46,552 nucleotides of DNA from Candidatus Poribacteria bacterium (GCA_022827225.1 JAJDTJ010000072.1:1-46552); one strand, 5' to 3'. Positions 8,301-15,468 are shown, numbered from the stretch's first letter. Made by a program: numbers and translations. The notes: generated by a model not told the origin, from the letters alone.

Positions 8301-9084
8301 AGGTAGCAGTAAACTTTTTATCAACCGTGGCATCGGGAACAGCGATTGTCACTTCCGGTAGGGTATCATCAAACATATCAACGATGGTGAACTTCTCTCT
8401 CATTGACGCAGTATTAGCTGTACCGTAGGTGGTCGTTCCATCAACGAGTCCGGTTGGGACAAACCCTGCCTCCGCATCCACGGTAACCCAGACATATATC
8501 GGAAGATCAGAATCGTCATCAGACTGACCACCGAAGAGGTCTAGACCTACTGTAAATGTAGCGAAGAAAACCTTGCTTTGCACAGATTCGTCAACACCAG
8601 TAGTAGTGGTATCATCTGCTACGCCTGTAATCGCAACACTGACTGCACCGTCATCAGGAGTAGCATATAAATCATCAGAAGGATCTGATTCCGCTGCGGC
8701 AGTAACTGTAAGGTCAACGTCAGTAGAAGGAGTACGAGTAGCACCATCTATAGCAGTATATAGATGATCACTAAATGTGATCTTCACTGTAAACAGCCCA
8801 GCAGCAGTACCATCCGCAGCAACAATAGGATCAGCGGTGGGATCAACCACAAGCATCACATTATTACCGTCTACAGTAGAACCGGCAGCCGTCATATGAT
8901 CCACCAATTCAATAGATTCGACCATTGGAGCAGGCAGGTGAGCGTGAGCCCCTATATCCGCTCCGCCGCTAGTATGTTGCTGTCCAGCGGTATCTGGATC
9001 AACATCGTGTGCCATGGCGGGCATCACCGCGAAGGCGAGTAAAACAATTAGACTTGCTAAGGAAAATGTCAATCGATTTGACAT
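5374..9084 (-). CDS. Large secreted protein with Ig-like repeats, three lamin-tail domains and a C-terminal Fn3-like domain
   Basis: 1236 residues. A signal peptide covers residues 1-25 (LTFSLASLIVLLAFAVMPAMA, cleaved before HDVDPD). Residues 26-240 are Asp/Thr-rich and not recognised. Two bacterial Ig-like repeats follow at about 243-329 and 331-420, each with VTI, DKKFT.TLTF and GATSVEVGVAA. Three lamin-tail (LTD) domains start near residues 491 (VVFSEVM...EQWIELLN), 640 (IIFNEIG...YEWIELRN) and 898 (VIISEIM...PEWIELFN). The last 120 residues begin PVELSTFRPTRLDDGSVAIRW, a domain common at the C-terminus of secreted proteins. LTDs occur in extracellular adhesins and nucleases; no nuclease domain is seen, so a cell-surface or matrix role is inferred. 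GGAGGA precedes ATG by nine bases and a strong terminator follows. Single-gene unit. Confidence 0.88.
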   Translation of the reverse strand: MSNRLTFSLASLIVLLAFAVMPAMAHDVDPDTAGQQHTSGGADIGAHAHLPAPMVESIELVDHMTAAGSTVDGNNVMLVVDPTADPIVAADGTAAGLFTVKITFSDHLYTAIDGATRTPSTDVDLTVTAAAESDPSDDLYATPDDGAVSVAITGVADDTTTTGVDESVQSKVFFATFTVGLDLFGGQSDDDSDLPIYVWVTVDAEAGFVPTGLVDGTTTYGTANTASMREKFTIVDMFDDTLPEVTIAVPDATVDKKFTATLTFNKPVPMLEMADIMVTDGVAGTPMKGTPADGTVWTVEISPVVGATSVEVGVAATIATGMKETVTAESPPTVTISADSTATVDKKFTVTLTFSEAVALAMADIMVMGGTAGTPMPATADATMDTMWTVEITPTAGATSVEVGVAASKATGMKETVTAKTPEDEMMLAAGKYLVVVRDKANPPSFGNLSPKLVSWSEVSDEAAMPDLERLFDVGGTIQLKVTGATGLQVVFSEVMWAVDQGNVDNRDMYLGEQWIELLNRTSDKNFAISAIKISSKEGRPALAQETDRISNVVGAGADWVLGKGQNGNSGATDGSGRVEFISMYRDNEGKAGQQYEAGHASASWTKSTELYATNHRGTPGQIERTEVHVIGTTNVPRSPIIFNEIGHHSNPDYEWIELRNVSGGNVNLKNYEVTIVTNKTTDNDFIDFTGADRNVPAGGILLVVKNDPTGDPDHPLAAGWNFGARNTWTVAQPGQAHYVPGVNENSARYMVASSFGDLPSTGEFVLVLRNRQDRNGSTANDNIRDIAGYHPDLKIDDGTRFTNLWPLSNFHDAKAVQNKFDQGTVHRRQHAGVNGTDRSRRDRGGNADDGAFRDDGWSGIGYKRNADANAVNGGTPGHPDSAHARHNRFDTTTRSSVIISEIMIDQGPRNLPEWIELFNTSRTEAVSVNGWRITITNHDKDSADGGVGSFAGDLSITVTLGNHVIPPRQSYLVVARSARNNTMLPKERIHSANRRASQLLLNTYGFQIKVDAYEKANVYHHVETIGNLGPAPANDRRSNAQSFEPISWMLPNTIGANSTRISLVRVSDSMGPVDGMTKSAWKLFDMSQQLGRTLDATSYGHSSDQSSPGHNAGGVLPVELSTFRPTRLDDGSVAIRWITESELDNAGFNILRSDTRDGQFTKLNTQLIAGQGTTSERTAYEFVDKTAKPNVVYYYQIQDVSIDGDIQVLKVTHLRGHVSPAGKAATTWGKLKALQ

Positions 9085-9410
9085 AGATTATTTTCCTCCA
9101 AAATGTAAATAGAAAAAACAATGTGTTAAGTCTCGCTTCTCTAAAGTGAGCGAAAACTTCCATTCAACAGTCGAATGGATTCAGGGAAGTAAACCCATTC
9201 TGAAACAATAAACTAACCTTTTGGGTGCGTAGGTGCGTTGTCCGCAACGCTACGCTTTTGTGTCAAATTTTACGGAGGTAATGACGACTCATCCGAGAGA
9301 CTGTTTTTGGCGAGAGGCTGTTTCAAGCGAATCTCCCGAATTAAACCTCAAATATACATTAAGACGTTTTATTTTATCGAAAGTTACAACAATTTTGCCT
9401 TAATTTAATA
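9085..9410 (-). other. 5' leader and promoter region of the large surface protein
   Basis: No gene. The leader contains CCATTC/GAATGG (about 9160-9179), a small hairpin, and GGAGGA for the gene at 5374. A TTGACA on the minus strand near 9263-9268 has no good -10 partner, so no promoter is called. The DNA becomes AT-rich past 9350. Confidence 0.4.
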
Positions 9411-9467
9411 ATATTATACAAAATTAATTGTATTAAGTCAAATTTATTTGCGTTTTTTTGAATAAAA
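9411..9467. repeat. 57-bp direct repeat, copy 1
   Basis: An AT-rich segment that recurs at 9607-9663 with a single C/T difference (TTTGCG versus TTTGTG). The copies are 196 bases apart, start to start. Confidence 0.8.
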
Positions 9468-9606
9468 AACCGTTTTTATCGGTAATAACACAAAATATTA
9501 TCAATTTAATTAACAGTTATCCGAAATTTACGAAACTATATCCGTAGTAAACCCATTCATATTTTGTTTAATCGTGAATTATGTTTATATTTTCCTCAAT
9601 ACATTA

Positions 9607-9663
9607 ATATTATACAAAATTAATTGTATTAAGTCAAATTTATTTGTGTTTTTTTGAATAAAA
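9607..9663. repeat. 57-bp direct repeat, copy 2
   Basis: Second copy of the segment at 9411-9467. A weaker relative (ATTAAGTCAAATTTTTTTT) is visible near 9985-10010. Confidence 0.8.
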
Positions 9664-9845
9664 TCGAATATTTCTCGATTTTTTGGGGGCGTTTGGGGGA
9701 TTTGTATTGCGTTTGGGTGGTATTTTGGCGGTGGTCCAAATACAAAGACCACAGGAGACCAACGGGTTTCATGACTGAACAGGATTCTACGTGAACGTAT
9801 TGTGGAAGGTTTTGGAGGCGTGGATATGGTAGGTCTTTAACCCGA

Positions 9846-9913
9846 AACACGCGCTGGATGCACACTCTTTTCAAGGTTCCCTAGGCCTTGAAACGTGATG
9901 CACGGCGCGTGTT
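9846..9913. other. Long imperfect hairpin in non-coding DNA
   Basis: AACACGCGC (9846-9854) pairs with GCGCGTGTT (9905-9913), and TTTCAAGG (9869-9876) with CCTTGAAA (9886-9893). A T-rich run follows on the plus strand, then TTTGGAGGAGAATAACATC, which resembles the leader of the gene at 5374 but has no start codon. It may be a terminator, a structured leader or the relic of a gene start. Confidence 0.45.
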
Positions 9914-10019
9914 GGCGGGTGTTTTTGTTTTCTTTGGAGGAGAATAACATCTTCCTCACACTTTAATTATACGCTAAAATTTAAAATTAAGTCAAATTTT
10001 TTTTATTTTTTACCTATGG

Positions 10020-10430
10020 TTGACCTCGGACCTGTGATTCTTACTCTTTATGTACCATAGGAAACCGTTAGCCTGTGGGCTGCACCATAGACCCTTGGGT
10101 GCCTATGCCTCTTTATGTACCTGTTGGTTTCCTGTGATTCTTAATGAACTGGAGAACGGTTTCAGAGACTACACTGGGAACAGGCTAACAGCCTATTCTA
10201 CAAAAGAGGAAAATGGAGAACAACGGTTTCCTATTATACAAACGGAACAAGCTAACAGACTCAAAAGAGTGAACAGGCTAACGGTCTCCTATTCTACAAA
10301 AGAGGAAAATGGAGAACAACAGACTATTCTTCAAAGAAATATACTACGAAGGGAAATAGAGAACGGTTTCAGAGACTACACTGGGAACAGGCTAACAGCC
10401 TATTCTACAAAAGAAGGAACTGGCTAAAGG
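10020..10430. repeat. REP-like repeat cluster A (both orientations)
   Basis: Several complete and rearranged copies of the unit GAACAGGCTAACAGCCTATT CTACAAAAGA lie at 10168-10430, with opposite-orientation pieces (TTTATGTACCATAGG, GTTAGCCTGTGGGCTGC) at 10048-10090. The open frame across it is a repeat translation, not a gene. Confidence 0.8.
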
Positions 10431-10529
10431 AAACTATAGTATATTATCAAAAATGTCCGAAAATGACAATGCAAAATTCTATATTGTCAAAATTGCGTAA
10501 AAATGATAATATAGAATTCTATATTATCA
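10431..10529. promoter_or_regulatory. Palindromic operator-like array upstream of the Fic fragment
   Basis: 10504-10529 is a perfect 26-base palindrome with arms TGATAATATAGAA/TTCTATATTATCA. 10464-10489 is a looser 26-base version with outer arms TGACAAT/ATTGTCA. A half site ends at 10448. Right edges are spaced 41 and 40 bases apart, about four helical turns, suggesting cooperative repressor binding. Confidence 0.55.
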
Positions 10530-10535
10530 AAAACA

Positions 10536-10823
10536 GTGAAAAACAATAATATGAAAAACTTTATAGCAGGCGAATACAGACAACAGAGAGAATATAAGAG
10601 TTTTACACCCTCCCTCGTAAACCGCTATTTTGTTTGGGAAAACCCACAGATAAATATTCTAATGGCAAGGGCAATGCAGCTCTTAGGAGAGTTAAATGCT
10701 TATGCCGAACTCATACCAGATGTAGATTTCTTCATTCAAATGACAATTACAAAAGAAATTACCGGATACTCGCGTAATCGCTTTTTTGTCTTGGAGAAAT
10801 ACCTGAACCTCTTCAGAAGTTAG
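10536..10823 (+). pseudogene. Truncated Fic-family protein (Fic_N domain only)
   Basis: The 95 codons read as the N-terminal Fic_N domain: FIAGEYRQQREYKSFTPSLV, then NPQINILMARAMQLLGELNAYAE and IPDVDFFIQMTITKEIT. In the family this leads into the inhibitory SSxIEGTxT motif and the AMP-transferring HPFxxGNGR domain. Here the sequence leaves the family right after KEIT and stops, and the next 400 bases are repeats, so the catalytic half is gone. GTG 10536 or ATG 10551 could start it. Fic enzymes attach AMP to target proteins and often act with small antitoxins. The palindromic array directly upstream suggests that the intact system was autoregulated. Confidence 0.7.
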
Positions 10824-10875
10824 CGGATTTCAGGCAAGCACTTTGATATCCTTGTATCTCCTTGTACAGTACAGC

Positions 10876-10999
10876 CCGTTGATCTGGCGCACGCATTTCC
10901 GAAGCCGTGAAAAGCCAGGATTCAAACAACAATTGACAAAATATTTACGCACCGATATGCTACACAGTGAACAGGCTAACAGCCTATTCTACAAAAGAG
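10876..10999. repeat. About 123-bp direct repeat flanking the RAYT gene, copy 1
   Basis: The segment starting CCGTTGATCTGG and ending in a REP unit recurs at 12080-12202 with scattered substitutions. The pair brackets the transposase gene at 11230-11964. Confidence 0.75.
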
Positions 11000-11215
11000 A
11001 ACACCGCAGGACTGATTATTCGACTTTGGACTAAAGAGTGAACAGGCTAACAGCCTATTCTACAAAAGAGATAGACTACACAGGGAACAGCCTATTCTAC
11101 AAAAGAGAACACCGGAGGAAGATTATTGGATTCAAGAAGGAACAGGCTAACAGTCTCCTATTCTACAAAAGAAGGAACAGGCTAACAGCCTATTCTACAA
11201 AAGAGAACACCGGAT
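10960..11215 (-). repeat. REP-like repeat cluster B
   Basis: Five copies or near-copies of the palindromic unit, separated by short spacers such as GAACACCGGAGGA, run up to the 3' end of the RAYT gene. All have the GTAG foot on the minus strand, the coding strand of the transposase. Confidence 0.85.
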
Positions 11216-11229
11216 AATGAGAGCAGATT

Positions 11230-11964
11230 TTACAATTCTAATCTGCAGTAACTCCACTGCCATTTTTCCCATGTATCTACTAAACCTGCCTTGACGGGAT
11301 TGTTGAGAACGTAGTTGATAATTCGTCGCCATTCGTTTGGGTCTCGGATGACATGATCGTAGCTTTCGCGCTGCCAAAATTTACCGCTCCGTCCTAATAG
11401 ATGGTTCGCTTTGTGGGCGGTATACCCCTTAAGCGACTGCATAATAGAGGAAAGTGGCTTATAGCACAAGTCCTCCGTTTGTGCTGTATTTTCTGCCGAA
11501 TTAATAACATCTGTTTCGGTAGATTGCATTGCAAGGGGTGCAAATACAACATGGACATGATTTGACATGATACAATAGGCATCCAAGTGGTACACCTTTC
11601 CATCTCGATAGTGTAGACTATCGGCTACCGCCTTAGCAACCCGATTATCTTTGAGCCATACGGGTCCACTCTCCGCACTGTCTAAGGTTCTTTCAAATTT
11701 GCGGAACCATTGCCGTCTCCATTCCAAGTGTTTATTGTTTTCCTGAAAATGTCTATGTTGCGTTGATGTGGAATCGGAGTCGTTTTGCAACTTGAGGAGC
11801 TTTGCTTCTTCTTTGTCAAATTGTGATTTTTCGGTTTTCCACTGCGCTAATATATGCTGTGGTATAGATCCAGCTAGCTGGAATGTTACAAAGAGTGTTG
11901 CCCCTGGGGTTTGTATATGAGGCAAGTTCCGACGGTAAAACGATTTAAATTCATTTTGACTCAT
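11230..11964 (-). CDS. REP-associated tyrosine transposase (RAYT, Y1_Tnp family)
   Basis: A 244-residue HUH single-strand nuclease related to IS200/IS605 TnpA. The HUH motif is in CIMSNHVHVVF (about residue 134), and the catalytic tyrosine is probably in FWQRESYDHVIRD (about residue 203). The C-terminal YVLNNPVKAGLV is typical of RAYTs. AAGGAT lies six bases before ATG 11964. RAYTs are single-copy chromosomal genes that cut at a GTAG (or GGAG) foot of small palindromes and are thought to spread REP sequences. Here dozens of GTAG-footed palindromes surround the gene on both sides, and a 123-bp direct repeat brackets it. The internal segment rich in Ser/Thr/Asp (residues 55-75) looks like a family-variable insert. 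It appears intact. Confidence 0.9.
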   Translation of the reverse strand: MSQNEFKSFYRRNLPHIQTPGATLFVTFQLAGSIPQHILAQWKTEKSQFDKEEAKLLKLQNDSDSTSTQHRHFQENNKHLEWRRQWFRKFERTLDSAESGPVWLKDNRVAKAVADSLHYRDGKVYHLDAYCIMSNHVHVVFAPLAMQSTETDVINSAENTAQTEDLCYKPLSSIMQSLKGYTAHKANHLLGRSGKFWQRESYDHVIRDPNEWRRIINYVLNNPVKAGLVDTWEKWQWSYCRLEL

Positions 11965-11984
11965 CTGGATATCCTTTGTCTTTT

Positions 11985-12079
11985 TTGTACTATAGGAGAC
12001 TGATGGTTTCCTAAGACTGATGGTTTCCTATGGGCTCTTTTGTACCATAGGCTGTTAGCCTGTGGGCTTGTACTATAGA
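11985..12079 (+). repeat. REP-like copies in opposite orientation
   Basis: TTTTGTACCATAGGCTGTTA GCC and related pieces run opposite to the neighbouring arrays and use GTAC in place of GTAG. Paired opposite copies would form a BIME-like unit. Confidence 0.65.
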
Positions 12080-12202
12080 CCGTTGATCTGGCACACGCAT
12101 TTCCCAAGCCCTGAAAAGCCATAATTCAAACAACAATTAATAAAATATTTACGCACCGATATGCTACACAGGGAACAGGCTAACAGCCTATTCTACAAAA
12201 GA
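12080..12202. repeat. About 123-bp direct repeat flanking the RAYT gene, copy 2
   Basis: Partner of 10876-10999. Differences include GCGC/CACA after CTGG and GACA/AATA before AAATATTTACG. Confidence 0.75.
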
Positions 12203-12362
12203 AATAGACTACACAGGGAACAGGCTAAGGGTTTCAGAGATTACATACGGAACAGGCTAACAGCCTATTCTACAAAAGAAATAGACTACATAGGGAACAG
12301 GCTAAGGGTTTCGGAGATTACATACGGAACAGGAGACCAACAGCCTATTCTACAAAAGAGAA
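12165..12362 (-). repeat. REP-like repeat cluster C
   Basis: Tandem units of GGAACAGGCTAACAGCCTAT T plus spacer AATAGACTACACAGGGAACA and GGGTTTC-GAGATTACATAC. The open frame through it is a translated repeat. Confidence 0.8.
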
Positions 12363-12405
12363 TACACCCAAAATTGACAAAATATTTACAAACCCTCTTT
12401 TTCGC

Positions 12406-12434
12406 TTGACTTTACATTATATATAGGGCATGAT
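12406..12434 (+). promoter_or_regulatory. Weak promoter candidate for the dehydratase operon
   Basis: TTGACT (12406-12411), 17 bases, CATGAT (12429-12434). It lies directly past the last REP unit and about 110 bases before the gene at 12546. Confidence 0.35.
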
Positions 12435-12545
12435 TTATAGTAGGTGTTTTCAATTTTGTAGATGCGTTTAAACACATCTATTTCTCCATAATATCATGTC
12501 GTTCAAATAGAATCAACGCTCTTTCAAGTTATACCCTTTTGATTT

Positions 12546-13643
12546 ATGAAAATTCGAGATATTAAAGTCTATCAAGTGGATCTGCCGCTTTGTGAAGGCA
12601 GCTACAACTGGTCCGGCGGAAAATCTGTTTCCGTTTTCGACAGTACGATCGTCTCCGTTGAAACAGACGAAGGTATTACCGGCTACGGTGAAGTCTGTCC
12701 TTTGGGACCGTTCTATCTGCCTGCTTACGCCACCGGTGCACGTACCGGTATCGCTGAACTTGCACAGCACCTCATCGGTGAAGATCCGACGCAACTCCTC
12801 CCGCTCAACCGACAGATGGACATCGCACTCAAGGGACATCCGTACGTGAAATCGGCAATCGACATGGCGTGCTGGGATATCCTCGGTAAAGCTTCAAACG
12901 CATCTATCTGCACGCTTCTCGGTGGGCGGTATGGCGAGGACTTCATGCTCTACCGCGCGATCTCACAGGAATCGCCTGACGAGATGGCGGCGAAGGTTGC
13001 AACTTACCGGGCGGAGGGGTACCGTAAATTCCAGTTGAAAGTCGGCGGGGACCCAAATACCGATATCGAACGTATCCACGCTGTCGCCGAGTTGATGGAA
13101 CCGGGAGATGTACTGATCGCGGATGCGAATACGGGATGGTTGATGCACCAAGCTGCCCGCGTCGTCCGAGGTGTGAGCGATGTGGATGTCTATATCGAGC
13201 AGCCCTGTCTCTCCTATGAAGAGTGCCTCGCCATCCGTCAGCGTACCGACCACCCGTTTGTTCTCGATGAGACCATCGACGGCATCCATGCCTTATTACG
13301 GGGTCATGCCGACCGGGCGATGGATGTTGTGAATATCAAGATTAGCAAATTCGGCGGATTGACCAAAGCGAAACTCGCCAGAGACCTCTGCGTTGAACTC
13401 GGCGTAGCGATGACGATTGAAGACAGCTGGGGCGGCGATATTACAACCGCCGCGATTGCGCATCTTGCACACAGCACACCGCCAGAATTCCTGTTCACAG
13501 CGACGGATTTCAACAGTTACGTCACTGTCAGCACGGCGGAAGGCGCGCCACAACGGGTTAACGGCAGGATGGCAGCGTCAACGCAACCAGGTTTGGGGAT
13601 TACACCGAAGATGGAGGTGTTGGGTGAAGAGAGGAAGAGGTGA
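12546..13643 (+). CDS. Enolase-superfamily dehydratase, probably cis-3-hydroxy-L-proline dehydratase-like
   Basis: 365 residues, N-terminal capping domain plus TIM barrel. Metal ligands D193 (IADANTGW), E218 (YIEQPC) and D241 (VLDET) are in place. K165 (FQLKVGG) and K265 (VVNIKISK) are the expected barrel acid/base residues. The first position of the usual KxK motif is Q163, so this differs from muconate cycloisomerases. The surrounding words ([29 protein letters not shown]) resemble the cis-3-hydroxy-L-proline dehydratase and hydroxyproline-betaine epimerase groups. That enzyme gives delta-1-pyrroline-2-carboxylate, the substrate of the enzyme class encoded next at 13751, which supports the assignment. 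The last residues run into a GA-rich microsatellite, so the natural C-terminus may have been altered. Substrate is inferred. Confidence 0.75.
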   Translation: MKIRDIKVYQVDLPLCEGSYNWSGGKSVSVFDSTIVSVETDEGITGYGEVCPLGPFYLPAYATGARTGIAELAQHLIGEDPTQLLPLNRQMDIALKGHPYVKSAIDMACWDILGKASNASICTLLGGRYGEDFMLYRAISQESPDEMAAKVATYRAEGYRKFQLKVGGDPNTDIERIHAVAELMEPGDVLIADANTGWLMHQAARVVRGVSDVDVYIEQPCLSYEECLAIRQRTDHPFVLDETIDGIHALLRGHADRAMDVVNIKISKFGGLTKAKLARDLCVELGVAMTIEDSWGGDITTAAIAHLAHSTPPEFLFTATDFNSYVTVSTAEGAPQRVNGRMAASTQPGLGITPKMEVLGEERKR

Positions 13644-13750
13644 AGAGGGGAAGGATGGAAGACGGACGGAGGGAAGGATGGAAGAGGGAGGGAAGGATGG
13701 AAGACGGGAAGATGGAAGGGGGGAGGATGGAAGAGGGGAGGATGGAAGTT
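13622..13750 (+). repeat. GGAAGG/GAAGAGG purine microsatellite between the two genes
   Basis: About 130 bases of almost pure A/G with occasional T, built on GGAAGGATGG, GGAAGAGG and GGAAGACG words. It covers the last codons of the dehydratase and ends nine bases before ATG 13751, supplying its GGAGG ribosome site. Related tracts lie at 17368-17490 and 20562-20645. Confidence 0.85.
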
Positions 13751-14716
13751 ATGTCTATTCGGATTCTCTCTGCGTCTGATGTCCGTGCAGCATTACCGAT
13801 GCCGAAAGCAGTTGATGCGATGCGGTCTGCCTACGGTCAACTGTCGGCAGGTAAGGCGATCGCACCGCCCCGGCAACATATCTCCACTGACAAAGGCGTT
13901 ACGCTCATCATGCCTGCCTATCTCCCCGAACAGAACGAGTTTGGCATCAAAGTCGTCTCCGTTTACGACGATAACCCGAACCTCGACCTACCGCGTATCA
14001 CCGCGACAGTCTTAGTGCTTGACCCGACGACAGGGGCACCAAAAGCGTTCATCGACGGCGGCAGTCTGACGGCTATCCGTACGGGCGCTGGTGGCGGTGT
14101 AGCGGCGGACTTGCTCGCGCGGCAGGACGCGAAAACGGTCGGACTCTTCGGCGCGGGTGTACAAGCGAGATCACAATTACAGGCGGTGATGGCAGTCAGA
14201 GACATCAGGCGCGTGAACCTGATCAGCCGGACGGAAGCCTCTGCCGAACAATTGTCCGCTGAGATTTCGGGGTGGCGGAATGCCCCGCGGGTCAATCTTG
14301 TCCGTCATCCGAAAGCGGTCGTCGCCGACGCTGACATCGTTATCTGCGCGACGACATCGGCAACCCCACTTTTTGATGGAAACACTTTACAACCCGGGAC
14401 GCATATCACAGCCGTCGGTACGTTCGTACCTGAGAAACGGGAGGTCGATACCACAACAATAAGACGGGCAGACCGGATTGTTGTTGACTCGCGTGAAGCC
14501 TGTTTAGAGGAAGCCGGGGATTTGATTATCCCAAATGCCAAAATTGATGCAGAAATCGGTGAGATCGTTAACGGCGATAAACCGGGTCGCGAGTCGGACG
14601 CGGAAATCACGTTTTTCAAATCGGTCGGTGTAGCGGTGCAAGATGCGGTCGCCGGTGCAGCAGTGCTCGCGGCAGCAGAAGCAGAAGGGTTGGGCACCGT
14701 CATTGAAATGGATTGA
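13751..14716 (+). CDS. Ornithine cyclodeaminase/mu-crystallin family reductase, probably delta-1-pyrroline-2-carboxylate reductase
   Basis: 321 residues from ATG 13751. The open frame extends 37 codons further upstream, but those codons translate the microsatellite, so they are excluded. The Rossmann motif is KTVGLFGAGVQARSQLQAV. DADIVICATTSATPLFDG and the segment FGIKVVSVYDDNP are typical of this family. Members include ornithine cyclodeaminase, alanine dehydrogenase and NAD(P)H-dependent delta-1-pyrroline-2-carboxylate reductase. Placement behind a hydroxyproline-dehydratase-like gene favours the reductase, giving L-proline. The ribosome site GGAGG comes from the purine tract, so tract length could tune expression. 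The 3' end overlaps the convergent gene at 14700 by 17 bases. Confidence 0.8.
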   Translation: MSIRILSASDVRAALPMPKAVDAMRSAYGQLSAGKAIAPPRQHISTDKGVTLIMPAYLPEQNEFGIKVVSVYDDNPNLDLPRITATVLVLDPTTGAPKAFIDGGSLTAIRTGAGGGVAADLLARQDAKTVGLFGAGVQARSQLQAVMAVRDIRRVNLISRTEASAEQLSAEISGWRNAPRVNLVRHPKAVVADADIVICATTSATPLFDGNTLQPGTHITAVGTFVPEKREVDTTTIRRADRIVVDSREACLEEAGDLIIPNAKIDAEIGEIVNGDKPGRESDAEITFFKSVGVAVQDAVAGAAVLAAAEAEGLGTVIEMD

Positions 14717-15383
14717 TGACACTGGCGACCTCTTCAAGTGTAACCATTTCCGCTTCTCCTGCCTCGTGATCGGCTACACGTTGCTCCAACTCTTCAGCAA
14801 ACTCTGGGCGGAATTTTAACCCTTCGTCGGGATCGTAGTGGTAGTCCTCAAAGGCGACCTCCAAAAGCTCATAAGCGACGTAAAGTTCTCGAAACGCTAG
14901 ATCTAACGCCCGATCTGTTGGGTTCTGCTTAAGCAGCGCGACGAGCCGCTCACGTACGGGGAAGAGCTCTTGAGCAACGAGGGAACGGAGCAGCGTCCGG
15001 TATTCGTCCGGTGGCAATTCGGTGATTTTTTTTTCTGGCATTGGATCGCTGTTTAAGTAAAGTCCCATCCTTCTGAAGTTCCGCTCTTTGAGCGTTGTTT
15101 TCCGGTTAGCGAGAACATATTCGCGTTGCCGTTTTAGTTTCTTGGTGAGCGGTGTATCCGGTGTGAGTCCATCAAGTGGGTCTTCCTCGTAGCTCTCCAG
15201 CCAAAAGGCGAAATCCACATAGTCGCCGTGAAAATGAAAGAACTCCGCTTCCAATGCCTCTTGAGGACTATTTTTTCTTAGCAACGCCGCAAGCCGTTCC
15301 CGTGATTTAAACAGCTCCTCGTTGGCGAGGGTGTGAAGCAACTCTCGGAATTCAGTAGCGTTCATCTGTGTAATGTTTGGCAT
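14700..15383 (-). CDS. Protein of unknown function with an internal duplication
   Basis: 227 residues. ATG 15383 is chosen because GGGAG lies six bases upstream; the longer frame to 15539 enters the WD40 gene. Two similar units are visible. The first, about residues 8-95, reads FRELLHTLANEELFKSRERL AALLRKN then ALEAEFFHFHGDYVDFAF. The second, about 125-215, reads YRTLLRSLVAQELFPVRERL VALLKQN then ALDLAFRELYVAYELLEVAF. Both end in an acidic DPxxGL turn and a helix. The units are predicted all-helical, acidic and soluble. I do not recognise the family. It is convergent with the reductase gene (17-base overlap) and 86 bases downstream of the WD40 gene on the same strand, so it could be the last gene of that unit. 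Confidence 0.7.
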   Translation of the reverse strand: MPNITQMNATEFRELLHTLANEELFKSRERLAALLRKNSPQEALEAEFFHFHGDYVDFAFWLESYEEDPLDGLTPDTPLTKKLKRQREYVLANRKTTLKERNFRRMGLYLNSDPMPEKKITELPPDEYRTLLRSLVAQELFPVRERLVALLKQNPTDRALDLAFRELYVAYELLEVAFEDYHYDPDEGLKFRPEFAEELEQRVADHEAGEAEMVTLEEVASVINPFQ

Positions 15384-15468
15384 GATTTTCTCCCTATGTT
15401 TTACAACCCTGGCGTTAAGTATAACATAAAACCGAATGGATGTCCAATACCGGTGTATAACTATTTTG

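Noticed and set aside
6940..8428. Long plus-strand ORFs opposite the surface-protein gene
   Set aside because: They are antisense shadows of a gene with signal peptide, recognisable domains and a terminator.
9100..9260. Cyclic-di-GMP or other known riboswitch in the surface-protein leader
   Set aside because: Only one small hairpin is visible and no known aptamer core could be matched.
9629..9874. 81-codon minus-strand ORF
   Set aside because: No family, no ribosome site, overlaps a direct repeat and part of a hairpin.
10050..10427. 125-codon ORF with repeated RLTAYSTKE words
   Set aside because: It is only the translation of REP-like repeats in one frame; no ribosome site and no protein character.
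10960..12362. CRISPR array
   Set aside because: Units are similar but spacing is irregular, units are rearranged and truncated, and spacers are themselves repeated. No cas genes are near.
12161..12409. 82-codon ORF
   Set aside because: Same reason: translated repeat units.
13640..13750. 37-codon N-terminal extension of the reductase
   Set aside because: It translates the GGAAGG microsatellite; the family start matches ATG 13751.
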